The notes beneath the pieces are model-generated. The model was not told the origin of the DNA. It did not search any database and worked only from the letters and a program-made list of their open reading frames with translations. A DNA stretch of 40,615 bases, taken from the NCBI GenBank assembly GCA_044433305.1, contig JAWXTS010000007.1, positions 1-40,615 of the forward strand. Direction: 5' to 3'. The DNA comes from JAWXTS01 sp044433305 (GTDB lineage Bacteria; Bacteroidota; Bacteroidia; Bacteroidales; Rikenellaceae). Both the position numbers and the translations under genes were made by a program. Shown one piece after another: positions 33,128 to 40,615 of the stretch. How positions within the stretch are numbered: position 1 is the first letter of the stretch; each line of letters begins with the position of its first letter.

Positions 33128-34363
33128 CTACACATTCTTATCTACACATAAGGACAACAAGAATAAACTTAGTCGCTCTCCTTGTTTCTCACTCGAATAG
33201 TTATCCAATACATATTGTTTACCCTGCTGAGCCACCAAAGACGCATAACTATAATTATTGATAATGAACTTTAGTTTCTCGGCATAGTCATCCACATCGC
33301 AGGGTTTGGTAAAAAACACATGCTCACGATCTTTTACGTAAATGGCATTCTCGCCAACATTAGTAAAGAGAGCAGGTACCCCAGTCGATAAATACTCTCC
33401 TAACTTAGTCGGGAATCCTCCAACTGCACGTCGGGTCTCGGGCTGTGACGAGACTAACATATACGCATTAGCCAATACCTTAGGAACACACGACGAATGT
33501 AAATAACCCTTTAGGTATACTCTATCCTCTAGGCCTAATGTACTTATCAAATCTTCAAGATACCTCTTTGTTTCTGGCCTTGGTTTGCCATACATATCTA
33601 AAGATAGAGATTTATATTCATCTGCAATCTTTGAAAATGCTTTGATTATCAAATCAACATTATCCTTGGATAACTCCATATTACCCATATAACAAATATA
33701 ATTTCCAGCATCAGTAGCATCCCTTTCTATATTAAACTTATGAGTATCTAGTATGATGGGAAGAATAAATGTTGGTTTCTTTGATAAGACACAGTAGAAA
33801 TCCTTTAGGTTTTTAGATATTGATATATAAGCATCATATTTACGCAAGATTTTTTTATAAACAATAGTCTTATAATAAGGAATTTTATCTCTAAGTTTAT
33901 GCCTTATAGGAATGGGATATTCATCAAAAATAAATATTGACTTGGCCCCTATCTTGCTTGCTACAAAATTATAAAATGCTAATATTGAAAATGTATCCGA
34001 ACTAACAATTAGTGCGTCATACTTATCCTCTGAGGCTATGGCTTTGATTAGCTTAAAGGAAGTGTAAAACCCAACGAGATATTTAATCTTTAATTTTGAA
34101 AAAACACCCCGGATAAATTTATTACTACTCCTATAACGCTTATAAGAATAATGATAATTTATCCCATTAAAGCATCCTGAAGTAGGTAGTTCGGCACCAG
34201 CAGCTCTATAATCTGTCTGAAATGGTATGATAACATCAACAGTGACGCCGTTTTCAACCAACCCCCTACAATATGCTCCAATTCTATTTGCTGCAGCCAT
34301 CCCATAAGGGAATGAATATTGGGAAATTACAGCGACCTTTGTATTCTTTGCTTGCGTAGACAT
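33128..34363 (-). CDS. GT4-family glycosyltransferase
   Basis: This is a 411-residue GT-B enzyme. Markers are VAVISQYSFPYGMAAANRIG near the start, YDALIVSSDTFSILAFYNF, ICYMGNMELSKDNVDLIIKA at the domain junction, and FPTKLGEYLSTGVPALFTNV with the conserved Glu. It is closely similar in its C-terminal half to the GT4 at 31988, which suggests gene duplication. Its start lies 37 bases inside the wzy-like gene, the largest overlap seen among the sugar genes. An internal start is possible but the reading frame begins with protein-like sequence. Confidence 0.9.
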   Translation of the reverse strand: MSTQAKNTKVAVISQYSFPYGMAAANRIGAYCRGLVENGVTVDVIIPFQTDYRAAGAELPTSGCFNGINYHYSYKRYRSSNKFIRGVFSKLKIKYLVGFYTSFKLIKAIASEDKYDALIVSSDTFSILAFYNFVASKIGAKSIFIFDEYPIPIRHKLRDKIPYYKTIVYKKILRKYDAYISISKNLKDFYCVLSKKPTFILPIILDTHKFNIERDATDAGNYICYMGNMELSKDNVDLIIKAFSKIADEYKSLSLDMYGKPRPETKRYLEDLISTLGLEDRVYLKGYLHSSCVPKVLANAYMLVSSQPETRRAVGGFPTKLGEYLSTGVPALFTNVGENAIYVKDREHVFFTKPCDVDDYAEKLKFIINNYSYASLVAQQGKQYVLDNYSSEKQGERLSLFLLSLCVDKNV

Positions 34364-35565
34364 ATAATTTGCTTTGGAGAAATAACAAGAGGAGAAATGA
34401 GTATTAAATATAGTAAAATGTTAAGATGTAGGTTCTGAGAGAACCAAACGCAACAAAAAGCTGTTACACAGAAAAGAAATGTTACCCTATCATTATCTCT
34501 TAAATTCAGACCCTTGAAAAACTTAAACATTAGATATATCCATAACACGAACATTGGTATGCCCCACATTATAAACATTCCTGATATACCATTTGTACCT
34601 GTGGTGTCTATATCTCCAAAATTTAGTCGAGTATTACTACCGAAGCCCAGAGGATACTTGACAACTCTTTTAAGATCAAAGATAAAAATCTGCACCCTAT
34701 TCAACTTCACGGCATCGTATACCTCTGAATAATTTGATCTATTTGTTTCGACAGCCGACATATAATTTTCTATCTTACCACTCATAAATACACTCACCGA
34801 GTAAATATAGATAAACATACTTATAAATATTGGCAGTACAATCACAACATATTGCCATCTTAGCCTCTTTATAAAATACAGTATATATAGAATAAATAGA
34901 GCCATGAATCCAGATGTCGACAAGGTTGTGATGAGTGCTATCGAGTATATTAATATTCTTAGATCTAAACGTATTCCATATATTAACCAGTTTATAATCA
35001 TGAATACGATTATGACTGTTGCGAAGTATCCTGGCTCCCACATAAAGCCACAGTTCCTATTCAGTCCGTATGTTTGTAATGAATTGGTATAGAAACCCGC
35101 TGACCAATATGAATCTATAGTATCAAATACATCTCGTGTAAACGGTTTAAAAATAGAATCTAGAGCATCGAACTGGCTTGAAAATAGCACATTAGCGACA
35201 AATAAAGGAATCGACAATGCTGTTAAAATAAATATATATTTTTCAAGGTAAACCCAGAAATACAATCCATATATTTTATGAAAGTAATATGGCAATATTA
35301 TCATTATAGATCCAAAAACAAGCACATTCATCTTTAACTGTGAATTATACACAAACACAAATAAAGCATTTATTACCAACCATATAGCAAATATAAATAT
35401 CACATTATTTGATGGACGTATATTATTCGATAGTCCAACTACAAAAAACATAACAAGCGTGACACCTAGAATATAAGATGTAGGCACAGATGTCACATTA
35501 GATATTTGGAGAATCAATAATGTAAAAAGTATAAACTTAATATATTTATTATGAAATATCTTCAT
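34327..35565 (-). CDS. Wzy-like O-antigen/capsule polymerase
   Basis: This 412-residue polytopic inner-membrane protein has about ten to twelve hydrophobic helices and a large periplasmic loop between about residues 250 and 315 (KIENYMSAVETNRSNYSEVY, then the GFGSNTRLNF strand). Sequence identity in this family is low, so the call rests on length, topology, lone GFMWEPGYFA element (about 172-181, a motif of Wzy proteins in Bacteroidota), and its place beside wzx. It joins repeat units in the periplasm. The C-terminus is basic. Confidence 0.8.
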   Translation of the reverse strand: MKIFHNKYIKFILFTLLILQISNVTSVPTSYILGVTLVMFFVVGLSNNIRPSNNVIFIFAIWLVINALFVFVYNSQLKMNVLVFGSIMIILPYYFHKIYGLYFWVYLEKYIFILTALSIPLFVANVLFSSQFDALDSIFKPFTRDVFDTIDSYWSAGFYTNSLQTYGLNRNCGFMWEPGYFATVIIVFMIINWLIYGIRLDLRILIYSIALITTLSTSGFMALFILYILYFIKRLRWQYVVIVLPIFISMFIYIYSVSVFMSGKIENYMSAVETNRSNYSEVYDAVKLNRVQIFIFDLKRVVKYPLGFGSNTRLNFGDIDTTGTNGISGMFIMWGIPMFVLWIYLMFKFFKGLNLRDNDRVTFLFCVTAFCCVWFSQNLHLNILLYLILISPLVISPKQIICLRKQRIQRSL

Positions 35566-35571
35566 ATTTAA

Positions 35572-36831
35572 TTATTGCTGCTTTAATCTATATGTCAATA
35601 TAATGGATATAATGAATGCTGAAAAATATGATATAGACAATGCTACAATAACTGCATTCAGTATATCTTTAAAATAATAACTACATACAAAAAGAGATAA
35701 AAGTAATATTCCTGAATATGATAATGTATAACCCCATAAATAATTCCACTTTTTAAACGCCGTGAATAGCGTATTGCTAAGTTTATAACCTATAAACAAT
35801 AATGCTATACAACTTAACTTTATATATGGCACAGAACTCAAATACTTAGGAAATAATTGAATGACGAAGTCTATTCCAAAGTAAATAGCTACCGCCCCAA
35901 GTACCGAAGTAATAAATGAAAGTATATATATCAATTTCATCTTTGACCAGAAATAAGAAAACTCTTCTCCGCGCCCCAAGGCCTGAGAGAATTTTGGATA
36001 TAGATAATTTGCAAGCGTATTTGGGATAAGAGCCAGAGTTGAGAACATTAAGAATACTGGTGATATTATACCCATATCAGACTCAACCCCCTCTTTGATT
36101 ATAAAAAATCGTGGCAAAGTATCTGCCAACGAAACAATGTAAGAAGTAACAAACATCCTAAAACCAACAGAGAACAACTCTTTAAAAATGAGAAATTTAA
36201 AAGCAGGTCTTATATGAGGCAAGGGTCTCCAATAATGAAAGAGAGTTATATTTAGTAGTGTTAGTAAAATATCCCTCAGTATATATCCCTCAAAGTTCCA
36301 CGCAATAATCATTGGCAAGGAAACCAACCTTGTGGTCGCTAGTATTATCTGAATGGTACTTAGTTTATTGAAACTATTATTTGTTCTAAAAGTCGATGAT
36401 AGATATGTATAATATGGCTCAATTATAATTTTTAGGGCAATAGCAAAAAAGGCAAACTCATAATAATGTTGATAGTTATTATGCTGATCAAAATTGTAAA
36501 ACACATAAAATAATATACATGCAAATACAATAATAGCCGTAATCAATAACGAGTAAAACAATGTTGTCTCAGCATATGAATAGGCTTTTTCTTCATCATT
36601 CTTACCCAAAGAATATGGGAGTTCTCGGTTCATTCCATTGGCTATACCAAGCCTTAAGAATATTGCAAAAATTGTGAATGATGTTATCGTTGTCCATATA
36701 CCCATATGATCTGGTGCGATATAACGATATGTTACCATACCTGCTATAATCATCAATATGTGCGAGAACATCGTGGAACTTAAAAAATATATCGGTGTAA
36801 ATTTAGCCTTTAGGTTTGTCTTTGTTATCAT
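35572..36831 (-). CDS. Wzx-like repeat-unit flippase (MATE/MOP family)
   Basis: This is a 419-residue polytopic membrane protein with about twelve hydrophobic helices. It starts with the typical PIYFLSSTMFSHILMIIAGM and the loop RYIAPDHMGIWTTITSF, then RLGIANGMNRELPYSLGKND, a pattern characteristic of polysaccharide flippases of the MOP superfamily. It moves lipid-linked repeat units to the periplasmic face, where the wzy-like product (6 bases downstream) joins them. The gene is quite AT-rich. Confidence 0.88.
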   Translation of the reverse strand: MITKTNLKAKFTPIYFLSSTMFSHILMIIAGMVTYRYIAPDHMGIWTTITSFTIFAIFLRLGIANGMNRELPYSLGKNDEEKAYSYAETTLFYSLLITAIIVFACILFYVFYNFDQHNNYQHYYEFAFFAIALKIIIEPYYTYLSSTFRTNNSFNKLSTIQIILATTRLVSLPMIIAWNFEGYILRDILLTLLNITLFHYWRPLPHIRPAFKFLIFKELFSVGFRMFVTSYIVSLADTLPRFFIIKEGVESDMGIISPVFLMFSTLALIPNTLANYLYPKFSQALGRGEEFSYFWSKMKLIYILSFITSVLGAVAIYFGIDFVIQLFPKYLSSVPYIKLSCIALLFIGYKLSNTLFTAFKKWNYLWGYTLSYSGILLLSLFVCSYYFKDILNAVIVALSISYFSAFIISIILTYRLKQQ

Positions 36832-36841
36832 AATCTATTGC

Positions 36842-38305
36842 TCAAAAGCTTTTACTGAACTCTATAAAATTAGATGCTATTTGTTTGGCATTTTCATCTT
36901 CATCTAGTTTATAAGATTTATCCCTATTGCTAAAATAATGAACCACCCCTGTATGCAACGAGTTTAAGTACGCATAAACAAATGGATACAAATCCTCATC
37001 ATTATCATATACTAAATCTCTGTTTTTATAGATTTCATCCCTAAGGTCTCTAATACTGTGTATATAAGTCACTCTATTTGATATAGAATAGAATGTTTTT
37101 CCAAACGTATAAACCTGCTTCCCTAGCAATAGCCCCTCTAGACCAGCTGTACCATTAATAGTGATAACCCCAATGGCTTCTTGTATAACTGACATTCCTG
37201 GCAATTTAGGGTTTAGTAACCTAATATTTGGAATTGCTCTCAACCTTAAGTAGTCATTAACATTGCGATATGCTAGTTCATGAGGATGATCCTTAACATA
37301 CAGATACGTATCAGCAGGTAATGATGCTGCGATATTCTCTATAAGTTTGATTTGATTTGTGTATATCCCATCCGCTAAGTATAAAACAACAGCCTCAGGC
37401 TCCAGATGAAATGGATAGTAGTAATATTTCTCACCTTGAGGCAAATCCGAAAATTCTAAATCACGTATCTTATATGCAATACTGTTACATAATTTATCTC
37501 TTAATCTATGTTGTTCCTTGAGCCAATAATCTATATTGTTTGCTAGTTTATCAAATTTATTTTTCTTCACCATACGTCTAAGTTCATCTTTAGCTACACG
37601 ATAAAACATAGATGCAAAATTCATATTGTTTGTCTTTATCATATCTAACATGAATACCTTATTAGACTCGCGATACTCACTTAGAAAAGAGGATAAGCGT
37701 TGTACATTAGCATCTGTTTTCTTATACTCACAAAGATGTTTAAGTATCTCTGGACAGGTGTAATCATCACTCACTATATTAAGATAACATAGATCTTTTG
37801 TGTCTCCCCTAGTTGCATGTTGCCATATAAATTTACCTCCATATTTATTGCACAACATTACGCACATGTGAACAAAGAATAACGATGGAGGTTCATGAAA
37901 GACGTAATCAACTTGGTACTTAGTAAAAATATCGTTCCAAAATATATAATATGTTTGCGAGAGCAACATTGCCTCATTATAATCTAAGACAGAAAAACCT
38001 CTATCGCTCTGTATCGACGAGTTTAAAGAGAATCTCCCTTTTGTCTCTTTTATTATAAGTGAGTCTAATTCCTGTATCAAACATTTGTTGACTTCTCTAT
38101 TATTAGAAAGTATTTGTGTAACATCATCTGTCATTTGAATTACATTCTCTGTAATCCCAGCTGCTTTCAATTTTAGATATTCTCGTTTACCATAAGCAAC
38201 GTGTATAATATCAAAGTCACGTTTTAGAAATTTAAATAGTAGTATATATAGATCTGTCAGTTGCGCTCTATGAAATAATATAATACGTTTCTTATTTTCT
38301 TGCAT
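36842..38305 (-). CDS. Capsule polysaccharide biosynthesis protein (KpsC/KpsS-like GT)
   Basis: This is a 487-residue cytoplasmic protein. The best-conserved part is the C-terminal GT-like half: TYLYVKDHPHELAYRNVNDY with the His-Pro-His core, then IRLLNPKLPGMSVIQEAIGV, and ITINGTAGLEGLLLGKQVYT with the Gly-rich nucleotide-sugar region. These are typical of capsule synthesis proteins of the KpsC/KpsS and CDP-glycerol-transferase-like groups. The N-terminal half is poorly conserved. It may transfer Kdo or a similar sugar. The gene is separated from capG by 58 bases. Confidence 0.8.
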   Translation of the reverse strand: MQENKKRIILFHRAQLTDLYILLFKFLKRDFDIIHVAYGKREYLKLKAAGITENVIQMTDDVTQILSNNREVNKCLIQELDSLIIKETKGRFSLNSSIQSDRGFSVLDYNEAMLLSQTYYIFWNDIFTKYQVDYVFHEPPSLFFVHMCVMLCNKYGGKFIWQHATRGDTKDLCYLNIVSDDYTCPEILKHLCEYKKTDANVQRLSSFLSEYRESNKVFMLDMIKTNNMNFASMFYRVAKDELRRMVKKNKFDKLANNIDYWLKEQHRLRDKLCNSIAYKIRDLEFSDLPQGEKYYYYPFHLEPEAVVLYLADGIYTNQIKLIENIAASLPADTYLYVKDHPHELAYRNVNDYLRLRAIPNIRLLNPKLPGMSVIQEAIGVITINGTAGLEGLLLGKQVYTFGKTFYSISNRVTYIHSIRDLRDEIYKNRDLVYDNDEDLYPFVYAYLNSLHTGVVHYFSNRDKSYKLDEDENAKQIASNFIEFSKSF

Positions 38306-38363
38306 AATTTATCGTTGGGATAATCGATAGTATCTAATGTTTTTGCTATTGATTGTTTACTAA

Positions 38364-39503
38364 TTACTTTCTCCAGACTACCTTATTGATAATTCCCGTG
38401 TAGCTTTGTATTATTTTAACCACTTTGGTCGACACATTCTCGTTGGTGTAGTCTGGTACATCGTCGGCTAAATCGCCATTGCTATTCATCTCTACGGCAA
38501 CGTCCACCGCCTGTAATATCTGCTCTGACTCTATCCCTGCCAAGATAAATACGCCCTTATCCATGGCCTCTGGACGCTCGGTTGAGGTGCGAATACATAC
38601 AGCTGAAATAGGCATGCCTTTTGAATAGAAGTAGGCACTCTCCTCAGGAAGTGTCCCGCTATCAGACACCACACAAAAAGCATTGAGTTGTAGGTTGTTG
38701 TAATCATGAAAACCCAGAGGTTCATGTTGAATAACACGTGTATCAAAAGTGAAATTACGCTGTTCTATGTTTTTTTTGGCTCGTGGGTGACACGAATACA
38801 GTATGGGCATATCATATTTCTCAGCCATAGCATTGATGGCTCCCATCAGATTTAGGAAGTTCTGCTCATTATCAATATTCTCCTCACGATGTGCCGAAAG
38901 AAGTATATAATTACCCTTACTTAGGTTCAGTCTGGAGAGAACATCGCTTGATTGAATACTACCGATATTAGCTGACAGCACCTCTGCCATGGGCGAGCCA
39001 GTGACATAGGTGCGTTCCTTGGCCGTACCCTCAGCATTAAGGTAGCGTCTGGCGTGCTCACTATAACACATATTCACATCTGAGATATGGTCAACGATAC
39101 GACGGTTAGTTTCTTCTGGCAGGTTCTCATCAAAGCAGCGGTTTCCTGCCTCCATATGAAAAATAGGAATATGTAATCTCTTTGCAGATATAACCGACAA
39201 ACAAGAATTAGTATCCCCCAAAACCAGTACAGCATCTGGTCGTTGCTCAACCATCAAAGCGTATGATTTAGCAAGCACATTGCCCATGGTTTCACCCAGA
39301 TCTTTACCCACTACATTAAGATAAAAATCGGGTTCTCGAAGAGCCAAATCCTCGAAGAATATCTGGTTAAGTGTGTAGTCGTAATTTTGACCTGTGTGCA
39401 CCAATATATGGTCAAAATACTTATCACACTTTTTTATAACTTCTGACAAACGTATAATCTCGGGACGTGTCCCAAGAATTGTCATTAATTTTAATCTTTT
39501 CAT
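38364..39503 (-). CDS. capG: UDP-sugar 2-epimerase, CapG/WbjD-like (WecB superfamily)
   Basis: This 379-residue non-hydrolysing 2-epimerase reads LMTILGTRPEIIRLSEVIKK at the start. It then has VHTGQNYDYTLNQIFFEDL, VLGDTNSCLSVISA, MEAGNRCFDENLPEETNRR, LLSAHREENIDN and VSDSGTLPEESAYF. The AGNR...PEE blocks hold the catalytic residues. In this operon it stands 3 bases after capF. In the S. aureus type 5/8 pathway CapE, CapF and CapG convert UDP-GlcNAc to UDP-L-FucNAc, and CapG performs the last 2-epimerisation. capE would lie beyond the right edge. Confidence 0.9.
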   Translation of the reverse strand: MKRLKLMTILGTRPEIIRLSEVIKKCDKYFDHILVHTGQNYDYTLNQIFFEDLALREPDFYLNVVGKDLGETMGNVLAKSYALMVEQRPDAVLVLGDTNSCLSVISAKRLHIPIFHMEAGNRCFDENLPEETNRRIVDHISDVNMCYSEHARRYLNAEGTAKERTYVTGSPMAEVLSANIGSIQSSDVLSRLNLSKGNYILLSAHREENIDNEQNFLNLMGAINAMAEKYDMPILYSCHPRAKKNIEQRNFTFDTRVIQHEPLGFHDYNNLQLNAFCVVSDSGTLPEESAYFYSKGMPISAVCIRTSTERPEAMDKGVFILAGIESEQILQAVDVAVEMNSNGDLADDVPDYTNENVSTKVVKIIQSYTGIINKVVWRK

Positions 39504-39506
39504 TAT

Positions 39507-40615
39507 CTATACTACTTCAAAGAATGTATCTGGATTTGCGGGGTCAAAGCATTCGTTACACCACATGAAAGTCACCATGTCGGTATCTCCCAGATTCTCA
39601 ATATTATGCGTATATCCGGTTGGTATATCGATTACTTCAATCTTTTCTCCCGACACAAAGTATTCAATAATTTCTGAATTTTCAACTCTCATATCCCTAA
39701 ATCGAATGACACCATTACCACTTACAACAACAAATTTCTCATTCTTTGTGTGATGCCAATGTTGCCCCTTTGTGATATGTGGCTTCGATATATTGACAGA
39801 AAACTGACCCCTATCTAAGGTACGAATAATCTCTGTAAAACTACCTCTATGATCAACATTCATCTTCAACGGATAGCTAAAAGCATCCACTGAAAGATAT
39901 GACAGATAGGTAGCGTAGAGCTTGTTTTCAAACGCGTTACCTACATTTGGAACAGATAGGTTGTCCCTGCTACTTTTAAACGAGTAGAGCAAATCAACAA
40001 TCTCTCCCAGGCTCACTGAATGAACTATGGGAACCATACAAAATTGACCGTCCTTATGTTCATGACCACTCAATGCTGCAATAAGTTCATCTACCACATC
40101 ATCTATGTAGACTAGGTTTATCATGACCATAGGGTCATTCACCTGAATAGGCAACCCATTAGCTATGTTATTGCAGAATGTGGCCACAGCACTATTATAG
40201 TTAGGTCGACACCATTTACCAAATACATTTGGAAAGCGGTAGACCAATACCTTTGCTCCCACTAAAGCAGAGTAATCAAACATCAACTGCTCGCCAGCCC
40301 TCTTAGATTCTGCATAAGGATTATCAAGAGTAGCTTGAGTAGACGAGGCGTTCATAACTGGGCAGTTATTGTTATATTTCTTTAGTGTATCCAACAACCT
40401 TGAGACAAATCCAAAATTACCAGACATAAATTCTGACTCTGTTTGTGGACGATTAACTCCTGCCAAGTTAAATACGAAATCTGCATTCTTGCAGTATATA
40501 TCTAATTCAGATGGGTCACTATCAATGTCATACTCATATACCTTTATATCTGACGAGATATGGTCATTCTTAGCCTTGCCAGATTGTATGTTATGTAAGC
40601 TAGACACTAGGTTTC
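39507..40615 (-). CDS. capF: CapF-like bifunctional SDR/cupin enzyme, 5' end outside window
   Basis: At least 369 residues are present; the frame is open to the right edge, so the N-terminal cofactor loop is missing. The SDR part shows FVFNLAGVNRPQTESEF, ASSTQATLDNPYAESKRAG with the YxxxK motif, and YRFPNVFGKWCRPNYNSAVA. A C-terminal cupin domain follows (HITKGQHWHHTKNEKFVVV, then GYTHNIENLGDTD), with metal-binding histidines. CapF is known to reduce and epimerise the keto-sugar on the path to UDP-L-FucNAc. A GTG at 40607 was considered and set aside, since it lies inside the domain. Confidence 0.9.
   Translation of the reverse strand, partial: NLVSSLHNIQSGKAKNDHISSDIKVYEYDIDSDPSELDIYCKNADFVFNLAGVNRPQTESEFMSGNFGFVSRLLDTLKKYNNNCPVMNASSTQATLDNPYAESKRAGEQLMFDYSALVGAKVLVYRFPNVFGKWCRPNYNSAVATFCNNIANGLPIQVNDPMVMINLVYIDDVVDELIAALSGHEHKDGQFCMVPIVHSVSLGEIVDLLYSFKSSRDNLSVPNVGNAFENKLYATYLSYLSVDAFSYPLKMNVDHRGSFTEIIRTLDRGQFSVNISKPHITKGQHWHHTKNEKFVVVSGNGVIRFRDMRVENSEIIEYFVSGEKIEVIDIPTGYTHNIENLGDTDMVTFMWCNECFDPANPDTFFEVV

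Noticed and set aside
1..40615. CRISPR array, tRNA or rRNA genes, insertion sequences, integrase or phase-variable invertible promoters
   Set aside because: Read for these and found none that could be supported. The start of the capsule operon, where invertible promoters would be expected in Bacteroidales, lies beyond the right edge.

Overview
The window looks like a chromosomal segment of a member of the Bacteroidales (phylum Bacteroidota). The signs are the -7 boxes of the TAnnTTTG type upstream of several genes, the A-rich ribosome-binding regions, Bacteroidota lipoproteins and a FadL-type porin, and a capsule or O-antigen locus in which Wza, Wzc and an OmpA-like protein are co-transcribed. 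A Rikenellaceae/Alistipes-like host is my best guess, with low confidence.

Layout. (1) 1-2235, plus strand: a small membrane protein that may be cut by the window edge, a short minus-strand ORF, and an AT-rich NAD-dependent epimerase coupled to a maltose/sugar O-acetyltransferase. (2) 2315-8070, minus strand: housekeeping and accessory genes (DUF3089 lipoprotein hydrolase, YjbQ, FadL-type porin, flavodoxin-ferredoxin fusion, YjiH-like transporter). Two diverged copies of one structured RNA lie between them (about 5390-5649 and 8268-8523), plus a third short fragment of its most conserved block (6641-6671). (3) 8801-10523, plus strand: two adjacent short-chain/extended dehydrogenases. (4) 10600-11841, minus strand: a metal permease with a fused HMA domain, ending in a good terminator. 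(5) 12007-40615, minus strand: one very long polysaccharide operon. It enters at the right edge and ends at a strong terminator at 11955-11990.

The operon reads in transcription order as follows. CapF and CapG-like enzymes make UDP-L-FucNAc. Then come a KpsC/S-like capsule protein, a Wzx flippase, a Wzy-like polymerase, two GT4 glycosyltransferases, an Asn-synthase-like amidotransferase, an ATP-grasp protein, a UDP-GlcNAc 4-epimerase, another GT4, another ATP-grasp, a DUF354 protein and a polysaccharide deacetylase. After these come Wza, Wzc and an OmpA-family protein. Next is a peptide-handling module: a previously untracked 56-residue peptide, a large fimbrillin-like lipoprotein with an Ala/Ser-rich tail, a PqqD-like protein, a nucleotidyltransferase, an HPr-kinase-like kinase and a Ser-His-type S24/S26 peptidase. 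The operon ends with a nonulosonate cassette: a NeuB-like/SpsF-like fusion, NeuB and a KdsC-type phosphatase.

The most interesting material is the peptide module (20115-15228) inside a capsule operon and the duplicated, covarying RNA. The peptide module has the PqqD, kinase and nucleotidyltransferase parts known from some RiPP (paeninodin-type lasso peptide) clusters and from the uncharacterised 'HPr-rel-A' type systems. It lacks a lasso protease, and it is translationally coupled to sialic-acid-type sugar synthesis. Its function is inference.
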